Shown: one piece after another, positions 6,534 to 12,512 of the stretch
Numbering within the stretch: the first letter of the stretch is position 1
Layout: every line of letters begins with the position of its first letter
Source of the DNA: Acidimicrobiia bacterium UBA6912
Lineage (GTDB): Bacteria; Actinomycetota; Acidimicrobiia; Spongiisociales; UBA5794
Assembly (NCBI GenBank): GCA_002450985.1
Contig: DKBA01000067.1
Span: forward strand, 24,091-36,602
Length of the DNA stretch: 12,512 nucleotides
Direction of reading: 5' to 3'
Notes under the pieces: model-generated
What the model saw: only the letters and a program-made list of their open reading frames with translations
Databases searched by the model: none
Told to the model about the DNA's origin: nothing
Made by a program: the position numbers and the translations under genes

Positions 6534-6568
6534 TGCGTATCCCGTATCCCGTAGTCCGTAGCCCGTAC
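6534..6568. repeat. Degenerate heptanucleotide tandem repeat, five units
   Basis: Five consecutive 7-base units fill most of the paaB-paaC gap: TGCGTAT, CCCGTAT, CCCGTAG, TCCGTAG, CCCGTAC. The consensus is (C/T)CCGTA(T/G/C), and the CGTA core is present in every unit. A GGCCGGCCG-containing stretch follows. It is non-coding in the operon frames and breaks the otherwise tight gene spacing. It may be a slippage-generated microsatellite, a dispersed intergenic repeat family or a binding array. Confidence 0.7.
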
Positions 6569-6590
6569 CGGCCGGCCGTGCGGAGCCACG

Positions 6591-7394
6591 ATGGGTGACC
6601 AGGTGACGGCGGCGGCGCCGCAGGGGATGCCGGTCGGAGGCGGCGGGGATCCACACGTCGCATACGTGCTGCGGCACGCCGACGACAACCTCGTGCTGGC
6701 CCAGCGGCTCGGGGAGTGGATCTCGAACGCTCCCGAGCTCGAGGAGGACATCGCCCTCGCCAACACGGCCATCGACCATCTCGGCCAGGCCCGGGCCTTG
6801 CTGACCCACACGGCGGCGCTCGAGGGGAAGGGCCGCGACGAGGACGATCTCGCCATGAACCGCACCGAGCGCGAGTTCACCAACCTGCTCGTCGTCGAGC
6901 AACCCAACGGGGATTTCGGGCAGACCATGGCTCGGCAGCTCTTCTTCGATGCGTACCAGTTGTCCTTGTGGGACGCGCTCCAGCGCTCCACCGATGACAC
7001 ACTCGCCGGCATTGCCGCCAAGGCGCTCAAGGAGGCGCGCTACCACTTCCGGCACTCGAGCACGTGGGTGGTGCGTCTCGGCGACGGCACCGATGAGAGC
7101 CACGAGCGGATGCAGGCGGGTGTCGACGCCATGTGGCGCTTCACGGGTGAGATGGTTGCGACCGATGCCGTCGACGCCGCCATGGTCGAGCGCGGCATCG
7201 GCGTCGACCCCTCGTCGCTACGCGATGTGTGGGACGAGCGCATCGCCGCCGTGCTCGCCGAGGCGACCCTCGAACGACCCGACGATCCGTATCAGCGGAT
7301 GGGGGGACGCAGCGGGTTCCACACCGAGCACCTCGGCCACCTCCTCGGAGAGATGCAGTGGATGCAACGCACCTATCCGGGCCTGGAGTGGTGA
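6591..7394 (+). CDS. paaC: Phenylacetyl-CoA 1,2-epoxidase, structural subunit PaaC
   Basis: PaaC is the ferritin-like partner of PaaA that shapes the active complex without a functional iron site. The 267-aa product shows LAQRLGEWISNAPELEED, AIDHLGQARALL, NRTEREFTNLLVVEQPNG, KALKEARYHFRHS, and an ending TEHLGHLLGEMQWMQRTYPG, all highly typical. A glycine/alanine-rich N-terminal stretch of about 20 residues precedes the recognisable core. The ATG at 6591 has CGGAG five bases upstream; a GTG at 6603 or ATG at 6627 would remove part of that extension and cannot be excluded. The stop codon TGA sits within a GTGA overlapping a possible paaD start. Confidence 0.96.
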   Translation: MGDQVTAAAPQGMPVGGGGDPHVAYVLRHADDNLVLAQRLGEWISNAPELEEDIALANTAIDHLGQARALLTHTAALEGKGRDEDDLAMNRTEREFTNLLVVEQPNGDFGQTMARQLFFDAYQLSLWDALQRSTDDTLAGIAAKALKEARYHFRHSSTWVVRLGDGTDESHERMQAGVDAMWRFTGEMVATDAVDAAMVERGIGVDPSSLRDVWDERIAAVLAEATLERPDDPYQRMGGRSGFHTEHLGHLLGEMQWMQRTYPGLEW

Positions 7395-7396
7395 CC

Positions 7397-7867
7397 GTGG
7401 CCGTGCTGTCGCCCGAGCGTGTCTACCAGGTGCTGAGTCGGGTGGTGGATCCGGAGATCCCGGTGTTGACCATCGCCGACATCGGCATCCTCCGCGAGGT
7501 GGCCATCGAGGGCGACACCGTCGTGGTGACCATCACCCCGACGTACTCGGGCTGCCCGGCGATGGACCTCATCCGCGACGAGATCACGGCTGCGCTCACG
7601 AGAGCCGGGTACGACGAGATCGAGGTGCGCACCCAGTACTCGCCGGCGTGGACCACGGATTGGATGTCCGAAGGCGGCAAGCGTCGCCTCGCCGAGTTCG
7701 GCATCGCTCCCCCCCAGCCGGCGACCCAGCCCAGAGGCCCGGTCCTGTGCCCGCGCTGCCGTTCGACCGAGACGCACACCGTGAGCGAGTTCGGCTCGAC
7801 GGCGTGCAAGGCCCTCCTCGTCTGCGACAACTGCGGCGAGCCCTTCGACTACTTCAAAGAGATATGA
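7397..7867 (+). CDS. paaD: Phenylacetate degradation maturation protein PaaD
   Basis: PaaD is a MIP18/DUF59-family protein thought to help assemble the metal centres of the epoxidase. The 156-aa product has DPEIPVLTIADIGILREV (18-35) and PTYSGCPAMDLI with Cys53. It also has SPAWTTDWM and a C-terminal Cys cluster (CPRC at 118-121, CDNC at 143-146) flanking EFGSTACKALL. The ending EPFDYFK is characteristic. The GTG at 7397 is preferred because GGAG (7385-7388) is eight bases away. The GTG at 7391, which overlaps the paaC stop as GTGA, is an equally possible start adding two residues. Its own stop (7865-7867) overlaps an ATG of a small ORF that leads to paaE. Confidence 0.95.
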   Translation: MAVLSPERVYQVLSRVVDPEIPVLTIADIGILREVAIEGDTVVVTITPTYSGCPAMDLIRDEITAALTRAGYDEIEVRTQYSPAWTTDWMSEGGKRRLAEFGIAPPQPATQPRGPVLCPRCRSTETHTVSEFGSTACKALLVCDNCGEPFDYFKEI

Positions 7868-8007
7868 GCACCGCGTTGAGAGCGGCCACGCCGTTCGCTC
7901 ATCGATTGTCGCCCTCCAGGCCTGCGGCGTCGGGCGAAGTCCGCCCGGATCCGCTGCGCATATCCGGGCGTTCTGTCCGAAGGCTCCAGCTCGGGAGGTA
8001 TTCGTGA
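7864..8007 (+). CDS. Possible 47-aa linker ORF between paaD and paaE
   Basis: An ATG at 7864 overlaps the paaD stop as ATGA, and this frame stays open for 47 codons until a TGA at 8005-8007 that overlaps the paaE GTG start as GTGA. The predicted peptide is basic and Arg-rich (starting MSTALRAATPFAHRLSPSR), with no recognised domain. There is no good Shine-Dalgarno, so it would rely on reinitiation after paaD. It could carry ribosomes across the 136-base gap or act as a leader peptide over the competing hairpins inside it. It could also be a chance open frame in GC-rich DNA. Confidence 0.3.
   Translation: MSTALRAATPFAHRLSPSRPAASGEVRPDPLRISGRSVRRLQLGRYS
7931..7970 (+). promoter_or_regulatory. 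Competing hairpins in the paaD-paaE gap, attenuator-like
   Basis: The central segment CGCCCGGAT (7942-7950) can pair perfectly over 9 bp with ATCCGGGCG (7962-7970) across an 11-base loop. Alternatively it pairs over 6 bp with CGGGCG (7931-7936) across a 5-base loop. The two folds exclude each other. They lie inside the 47-codon linker ORF, 23 bases before the paaE ribosome binding site (GGGAGG, 7993-7998). They could tune paaE level or mRNA stability, but no U-run supports termination. Confidence 0.35.
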
Positions 8008-9077
8008 CGACTCCTGTCTTCTTTCCGTTGCGGGTAGTCGAGGTGGCGGCGGAGACCGATGACGCCGTCTCGGTGACGTTCGACGTGCCGGAGGAGCTGG
8101 GCGATCAGTTCCGCTACCTGCCGGGCCAGCACGTGACCGTCCGCGCCGTGATCCACGGCGACGACGTGCGCCGCAGCTACTCGATCTGTGCCAACGCCAA
8201 CACCGGCAAGCTGCGGGTGGGGATCAAGCGGCTCCCCGGGGGTGCGTTCTCGACGTTCGCCACGACCGAGCTGAAGGCCGGCGACGTCCTCGAGGTGATG
8301 CCGCCGATCGGCGAGTTCACCATCGACCCCGATCCCGCGACGCAACGTCACTACGCGGCGATCGCCGCCGGGAGCGGCATCACCCCGGTGCTGTCACTCG
8401 TCTCCACCGTCCTCGAGGTCGAGCCGCACAGCCGCTTCACGCTGATCTTCGGCAACCGGGGCGCCTCCTCGATCATGTTCCTCGAGGACCTGGAGGGGCT
8501 CAAGGACCGGTATCCGGATCGTTTCCATCTCATCCACGTCCTGAGCCGGGAGAGCGGGACCGTTCCCCTCTTCAGCGGACGGATCGACTCGGAGAAGCTC
8601 GAGCAGCTCTTCACGACCGTGGTCGAGGCCCACACGGTGGACGAGTGGTACTTGTGCGGGCCGTACGACATGGTGCAGACGGCGCACGCCGTGCTGCGGG
8701 ATCGGGGAGTCGGACCCGAGCACCTCCACGACGAGCTGTTCTTCGCGGGTCCCATCGACCCGAGCCTGCTGCCACCCGAGCCGGAAGACGCCCCCGGTGC
8801 CGTCGCGCTCGCGTTCACCCTCGAGGGGCGGCAGTCGACCATCCGGATGCGTCCGGAGACGTCCATCCTCGACGCGGCCCTCACCGTGCGTCGTGAGCTG
8901 CCGTACTCGTGCAAGGGCGGCATGTGTGCGAGCTGCAAGGCGAGGGTGATCGAGGGCACCGTGGAGATGGACAAGAACTACGCCCTCGTCGAGGAGGACC
9001 TCGCCGCAGGCTACGTGCTCACGTGCCAGGCCCACCCGACCTCCGATCGTGTGGTCGTCGACTTCGATCAACGGTGA
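8004..9077 (+). CDS. paaE: Phenylacetyl-CoA epoxidase reductase, subunit PaaE
   Basis: PaaE passes electrons from NADPH through FAD and a [2Fe-2S] cluster to the PaaA di-iron site. The 357-aa product has the expected order. The FAD-binding domain carries RRSYSI at 56-61 and PGQHVTV at 40-46. The nucleotide-binding domain carries AAGSGITPVLS at 121-131 and YLCGPYDMV at 216-224. The C-terminal plant-type ferredoxin domain has Cys303, Cys308, Cys311 and Cys341 in SCKGGMCASCKARV...TCQAHP. Length matches the family. The GTG at 8004 has a strong GGGAGG five bases upstream and also overlaps the stop of the 47-codon linker ORF. Its own stop overlaps the start of the TetR gene by four bases. Confidence 0.96.
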   Translation: MTTPVFFPLRVVEVAAETDDAVSVTFDVPEELGDQFRYLPGQHVTVRAVIHGDDVRRSYSICANANTGKLRVGIKRLPGGAFSTFATTELKAGDVLEVMPPIGEFTIDPDPATQRHYAAIAAGSGITPVLSLVSTVLEVEPHSRFTLIFGNRGASSIMFLEDLEGLKDRYPDRFHLIHVLSRESGTVPLFSGRIDSEKLEQLFTTVVEAHTVDEWYLCGPYDMVQTAHAVLRDRGVGPEHLHDELFFAGPIDPSLLPPEPEDAPGAVALAFTLEGRQSTIRMRPETSILDAALTVRRELPYSCKGGMCASCKARVIEGTVEMDKNYALVEEDLAAGYVLTCQAHPTSDRVVVDFDQR

Positions 9078-9643
9078 GCCGCAACACGCGCGAGGACGTG
9101 GTGCAGGCCGCCGGGAGGCTGTTCGCCGAGCGCGGCTACCACGGCACCTCGATGCGCGACCTGGGGCGAGAGCTCGGCCTGCTCGGGTCGTCGCTGTACT
9201 CCCACGTGGCCGGCAAACAGGAGCTGCTCGTCGAAGTCGTCGAGCGGGGAGCGGCGCTCTTCCAGGCATCTGCCGATGCTGCGCTCGCCGTCGAGGGCTC
9301 CGGAGCCGTCAAGCTGCGCGCGTTCGTCACGGGCCACATCGACGTCGTGCTCGGCCACCTCGACGAGGCGAGGACGTTCCTCAACGAGGCTCGGTCGGTC
9401 GAAGCGGACTACCGGCGCCGGGTGCTCGCTGCGCGCGACCGCTACGAGACATCGCTGCGCACCCTGCTGGCGGCCGGGGTGGGCGACGGCAGCTTTCGCC
9501 CCGACCTCGATCCGAAGCTCGGCGGGATCTTCGTGCTGTCGATCCTCAACGCCCTCGACCGCTGGTACGACGAGTCGGGTGAGGTCGGTCGGTCGCAGCT
9601 CGGCGAGGAGATCTTCGGGTTCGTGATGCAGGGGCTCACGTGA
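9074..9643 (+). CDS. paaR: TetR-family repressor, probable PaaR
   Basis: This 189-aa protein has the TetR layout. The N-terminal DNA-binding domain reads VVQAAGRLFAERGYHGTSMR, with the helix-turn-helix at about residues 25-45 (DLGRELGLLGSSLYSHVAGKQ). An all-helical ligand domain follows, with HIDVVLGHLDEARTFLNEAR and FVLSILNALDRWYDE. The GTG start overlaps the paaE stop as GTGA with no clear ribosome binding site, so translation should depend on paaE. Its place at the end of the paa operon and the PaaR-type palindrome in the operon promoter suggest a phenylacetyl-CoA-responsive repressor controlling itself and paaABCDE. The effector is inferred from known PaaR proteins. Family membership is secure; the specific role is less so. 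Confidence 0.85.
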   Translation: MSRNTREDVVQAAGRLFAERGYHGTSMRDLGRELGLLGSSLYSHVAGKQELLVEVVERGAALFQASADAALAVEGSGAVKLRAFVTGHIDVVLGHLDEARTFLNEARSVEADYRRRVLAARDRYETSLRTLLAAGVGDGSFRPDLDPKLGGIFVLSILNALDRWYDESGEVGRSQLGEEIFGFVMQGLT

Positions 9644-9715
9644 CGGCGCGCCCACCACGCCACAAATCGCACGCAGCAGGGCCATCCGGACCAGGTGCCG
9701 GTTCGCATCGGGGGA

Positions 9716-9721
9716 TACGAT
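9716..9721 (+). promoter_or_regulatory. -10 box placed for a leaderless LuxR transcript
   Basis: TACGAT (TAnnnT form) ends seven bases before the ATG at 9729, the spacing expected when transcription begins at the start codon itself. No Shine-Dalgarno lies upstream of that ATG, which agrees with a leaderless mRNA, a common feature in actinobacteria. I see no good -35 box. The region 9644-9728 otherwise shows no terminator or repeat. Confidence 0.4.
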
Positions 9722-9728
9722 CGAAGTC

Positions 9729-12329
9729 ATGGAGCTCCTCGAGCGTGCCGATGAGCTGGCCGCTCTCGACGCAGCACTGAGCACGGCGTCCGCAGGCCGC
9801 GGGTCGGTGGTTCTGGTGAGCGGCGAGGCCGGGATCGGGAAGACGCGCCTCGTCACGGAGTGGGCGAACCGGATCGCGGACGGGGCTCGAGTCGTGTGGG
9901 GTGCGTGCGACGATCTGGTGACACCCGTGGTGCTGGGACCGTTTCGTGACATCGCCAGTGAGCTGCGCCACGGTCTCGACGACTCCCTCGCCCACGAACC
10001 CGCTCACCCGGCGACGGCGTACGCGGCGATGCTCGACGCGCTGTCGGCCGGCCTGCGTCCGACGGTCGCCGTCGTCGAGGACGTCCACTGGGCCGACGCC
10101 GCCTCGCTCGATCTCCTCAAGTTCTTGGGGCGCCGGATCACGAGACGCCCCGTGGTCGTCATCGCCACCTACCGGGACGACGAGGTCGGACCCGACCACC
10201 CGCTGCGCCTCGTCATCGGCGACATCCCCTCCGACGCGGTCCACCGCATTCCGCTCACGCCGCTGTCGGAGGCCGCCGTTGCCCGCCTGGCCGGGGGCAC
10301 GGATCGGCCTGCCGCGGAGGTGTACGAGCTCACCAGGGGCAATCCGTTCCTCGTGACCGAGTTCCTCGCCACCCCGGGAACCGACGTGCCGGCGACGATT
10401 CGAGACGCCGTGTTCGCCCGGCTCGGCAGACTCACGCCCGAGGCCCGCACGATCGTGGAGATGGCATCCGTCGTGCCGGGACGGTGCGAGCGGTGGCTCC
10501 TGGGCGAGGGCGGCCCCGCGCTGCGAGCCGCGATCGCCGAATGCCGGGGACAGGGTCTGCTCGAGGTCGGGCCAGACACGGTGTGGTTCCGACACGAGCT
10601 GACCCGGCGAGCCGTCGCAGATGCCCTCGACCCTGCGCTGGCGCGAGACCTGCACCGCAGAGTGGCCTCACTGCTCGCCGACCGCGACGCCGATCCGGCA
10701 CGCATCGTTCACCACGCCGACCGGGGCGGCGACGTCGATGCCCTGATCACGTTCGGCCCCCTCGCCGCCAGGCTCGCCCGCGCCGCCGCGGCGCATCGCG
10801 AGGCGTATGCCCACTACAGCCGGTTGTGGCCCCATCTCGAGCGAGTCCCACCTCCGGAGCGTGCGGTCCTGCTGTCGGAGTTCACGGCCGAGTGCTACTA
10901 CGTCGACGACCAATCCACCGCGATCGAGGCCGCCGAGCAGGCGCTGGAGCTCTACCGGCGACTCGGTGATCGCCGCGGCGAAGGTGCGATGCTCCGGTGG
11001 ATCTCGCGGGTGCACTGGTGGACCGGGGATCGCGGCGCCGCGCTGACCGCGGGGACGGAGGCCGTTGCCGTGCTCGAGACGCTGCCTGCGACGCCCGAGC
11101 TGGCGATGGCGTACAGCAACCTGGCGCAGGTGCACATGCTGGCCCACGAGGCGGAGCCGGCGAAGCGCTGGGCGTCGCGGGCGATTGAGACGGCTCGCCA
11201 GGTGGGCGACAAGGCGGCCGAGTCGCATGCGTTGAACAACCTGGGCAGCACCCTCGTCCGCGCCGGGGACGAGGCAGGGTGGGGGCTGCTGCGTGAGAGC
11301 CTCGATCTCGCCCTCGGCGCCCAGCTCGACGAGCACGCGGCTCGGGCCTTCAGCAACCTGGCGTGGACCGTTCTCGACATTCGAGACTACGCCGAGGCCT
11401 CCCGCCTGCTCGAGCGCGGCGTCGCCTTCACGACGGATCGGGAGATCCACGGCGACCTGTACTACATGCGCGCCGAGCGCGCCAGGCTCGCCTTCGAGAC
11501 CGGGCGGTGGACCGACGCCGAACGGGAGGCCACCTGGGTGCTGGAGCGGCCCAAGGCGCCAGGGATCACGACCCTGCCCGCCCTCATCACGATCGCGAGA
11601 GTCAAGGTGCGGCGCGGGGACCCCGATGCCGCAGATCTGCTCGCCGACACCCACGCGCAAGCCGCAGCGACGGGAGAGCTGCAGCGCATCGGCCCCGTCG
11701 CCGTGGGGATGGCGGAGCTGGCCTGGCTCCGCGACGACCAGCCGGGCGTGGAGGCGGCCATCGACCCGGTCTATCGGCGGGCCGCCGAATCTCCGCAGCC
11801 GTGGGTCTCCGACGAGTTCGCGTTCTGGAAGTGGCGCGGCGGCGCTCCCCGGGAGTCCCTGTTCGAGCTGGCTGCTGCTCCCTATCGGCTCCAGATCGCC
11901 GGGGACTGGGAAGCTGCCGCCGCAGCGTGGGCCGACGTTGGGTGTCCCTACGAGGAAGCGGAGGCGCTCGCCGATGGCGGTAGTCCCGAGGCGATGCTCG
12001 CGGCGCTCGAGATCTTCGACACCCTCGGTGCGGCACCAGCCGCCGCCCGGATCCGGCGTCGTCTGAGAGACGCCGGTGTGGCCGGGGTGCCGCGCGGTCC
12101 TCGGGCCACGACCCGCGCCAACCCCGGCGGCCTCACGGCCCGGCAAGTCGAGGTGCTCCGTCTCGTGGCCGAAGGCCTCACCAACGTCGAGATCGCGGCG
12201 AGGCTCTTCGTGTCCCCCAAGACGGTGGACCATCACGTGTCCGCGCTCCTCGGCAAGCTCAACGCCTCCTCGCGGACCGAGGCGGTGGCGGCCGCCCGTC
12301 GCATCGGGGTGCCCGTCGAGGCCGAGTGA
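9729..12329 (+). CDS. LAL-type LuxR-family transcriptional regulator with AAA ATPase and TPR-like repeats
   Basis: This 866-aa protein is a large ATP-binding regulator of the LuxR family. Residues 1-160 open with ELLERADELAALDAAL and carry a Walker A GEAGIGKT (32-39) and a Walker B-like VAVVEDVHWAD (113-123). The following ATPase segment includes VVVIATYRDDE and TRGNPFLVTEFL. The middle, roughly 340-760, is alanine-rich and helical with TPR-like units such as AYSNLAQVHMLAHEAEPAKRW and ESHALNNLGSTLVRAGDEAG. The C-terminus (802-866) is a LuxR HTH: LTARQVEVLRLVAEGLTNVE followed by the A-x-x-L-F-V-S-x-x-T-V-D-H-H-V recognition region. Such proteins activate target operons in response to unknown ligands. 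It has its own probable promoter, and its target is unknown. The small gene starting at 12448 is one candidate. Confidence 0.92.
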   Translation: MELLERADELAALDAALSTASAGRGSVVLVSGEAGIGKTRLVTEWANRIADGARVVWGACDDLVTPVVLGPFRDIASELRHGLDDSLAHEPAHPATAYAAMLDALSAGLRPTVAVVEDVHWADAASLDLLKFLGRRITRRPVVVIATYRDDEVGPDHPLRLVIGDIPSDAVHRIPLTPLSEAAVARLAGGTDRPAAEVYELTRGNPFLVTEFLATPGTDVPATIRDAVFARLGRLTPEARTIVEMASVVPGRCERWLLGEGGPALRAAIAECRGQGLLEVGPDTVWFRHELTRRAVADALDPALARDLHRRVASLLADRDADPARIVHHADRGGDVDALITFGPLAARLARAAAAHREAYAHYSRLWPHLERVPPPERAVLLSEFTAECYYVDDQSTAIEAAEQALELYRRLGDRRGEGAMLRWISRVHWWTGDRGAALTAGTEAVAVLETLPATPELAMAYSNLAQVHMLAHEAEPAKRWASRAIETARQVGDKAAESHALNNLGSTLVRAGDEAGWGLLRESLDLALGAQLDEHAARAFSNLAWTVLDIRDYAEASRLLERGVAFTTDREIHGDLYYMRAERARLAFETGRWTDAEREATWVLERPKAPGITTLPALITIARVKVRRGDPDAADLLADTHAQAAATGELQRIGPVAVGMAELAWLRDDQPGVEAAIDPVYRRAAESPQPWVSDEFAFWKWRGGAPRESLFELAAAPYRLQIAGDWEAAAAAWADVGCPYEEAEALADGGSPEAMLAALEIFDTLGAAPAAARIRRRLRDAGVAGVPRGPRATTRANPGGLTARQVEVLRLVAEGLTNVEIAARLFVSPKTVDHHVSALLGKLNASSRTEAVAAARRIGVPVEAE

Positions 12330-12341
12330 CGCCGGCCCCGG

Positions 12342-12371
12342 AAGATGGGGAGGGTGAGTCCCCAAGATGGG
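12342..12371. repeat. AAGATGGG direct repeat, 22-base period, upstream of the last gene
   Basis: AAGATGGG occurs at 12342-12349 and again at 12364-12371, exactly 22 bases (about two helical turns) apart. Each copy is followed by a GC-rich segment with some further similarity ending in TCCC. TGGGGA/TCCCCA and CCCA/TGGG inverted matches overlap the copies. The element lies 36 bases upstream of a possible -10 box, so it may be an activator site, perhaps for the adjacent LuxR protein. This is inference. Confidence 0.35.
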
Positions 12372-12406
12372 TGTCGGCTCCCGATGCGTCCGGCCGGTGC
12401 CGGTCG

Positions 12407-12412
12407 TAACTT
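12407..12412 (+). promoter_or_regulatory. Possible -10 box for the gene at 12448
   Basis: TAACTT fits TAnnnT and would start a transcript near 12419, leaving a leader of about 28 bases that includes the GGAGG ribosome binding site at 12437-12441. No convincing -35 box is present, which would fit an activator-dependent promoter using the upstream AAGATGGG repeats. Confidence 0.25.
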
Positions 12413-12447
12413 GAGACGAGGAACAAGGCAAGCAGCGGAGGTTCGCG

Positions 12448-12512
12448 ATGTACCCCATCACCATGACCTATCACCAGAGCGTCATCGGGCAACTCCACCG
12501 TGAAGCGGCCCA
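12448..12512 (+). CDS. Unidentified gene, first 21 codons only
   Basis: An ATG at 12448 follows GGAGG (12437-12441) by six bases and opens a frame that runs to the window end, reading MYPITMTYHQSVIGQLHREA. There is no signal peptide or recognised motif in these residues. The strong ribosome binding site and the intergenic spacing of 118 bases after the LuxR gene support a real start. Function cannot be judged from this fragment. Confidence 0.5.
   Translation, partial: MYPITMTYHQSVIGQLHREAA

Noticed and set aside
12390..12403. CCGGC/GCCGG hairpin after the LuxR gene as a terminator.
   Set aside because: Five base pairs in very GC-rich DNA, no U-run, and located just before a possible promoter.
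10668..12464. Long minus-strand open frame opposite the LuxR regulator.
   Set aside because: The product is Arg/Gly/Pro-rich with no motif and mirrors the plus-strand gene; such antisense open frames are common in GC-rich coding DNA.
1..12512. Search for tRNA, rRNA, CRISPR arrays, transposases, phage or toxin-antitoxin genes.
   Set aside because: No matching motifs, repeats or proteins were seen; the window looks like ordinary chromosomal metabolism and regulation.

Overview
This is a GC-rich stretch with dense coding, frequent GTG starts and 4-base GTGA stop/start overlaps. It also carries a LuxR-type LAL regulator. Together these suggest a chromosomal fragment of an actinobacterium, possibly an uncultured Acidimicrobiia-like lineage; the lineage is inferred, not shown. 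I see no rRNA, tRNA, CRISPR array, insertion sequence or phage gene.

Left part (1-3511). A truncated minus-strand gene encodes the N-terminus of an AmmeMemoRadiSam-type radical SAM protein (1-188). A divergent 87-aa protein of unknown function (348-611) has a possible hairpin over its ribosome binding site. Then comes a minus-strand pair: a fumarylacetoacetate-hydrolase-family protein (2414-3259) and an IlvD/Edd sugar-acid dehydratase (681-2417), joined by a GTGA overlap. This pair fits a non-phosphorylating route for a sugar acid such as L-fuconate, L-arabinonate or L-rhamnonate. Just upstream of the hydrolase lies the frameshifted last ~24 codons of a short-chain dehydrogenase (3273-3351). 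It looks like the scar of a lost third pathway gene.

Middle (3457-5233). A secreted PhoX/DUF839-like protein on the minus strand (3512-5041) ends before a perfect 15-bp terminator hairpin (3457-3490). Its divergent upstream region holds a nested 41-nt inverted repeat (5121-5161). That region also holds the promoter of the plus-strand operon, with a 14-bp palindrome that fits the PaaR operator consensus remembered from Thermus.

Paa operon (5234-9643). paaA, paaB, paaC, paaD and paaE encode the phenylacetyl-CoA epoxidase (1,2-epoxidase) multicomponent enzyme, followed by a TetR-family gene overlapping paaE by 4 bases and probably encoding PaaR. The likely logic is that PaaR represses the promoter at 5171-5199 and phenylacetyl-CoA releases it. 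Downstream functions (PaaG, PaaZ, PaaF/H/J) and the ligase PaaK are not in the window. Two odd linkers occur inside the operon: a heptamer repeat between paaB and paaC, and a 47-codon ORF with competing hairpins exactly bridging paaD and paaE.

Right part (9644-12512). An 866-aa LAL-type LuxR regulator has a -10 hexamer placed for a leaderless transcript. It is followed by a repeat-bearing intergenic region and the first 21 codons of an unidentified gene cut by the window edge. I did not find a convincing undescribed multi-gene system. The most interesting points are the deletion scar, the PaaR operator and the two paa linkers.
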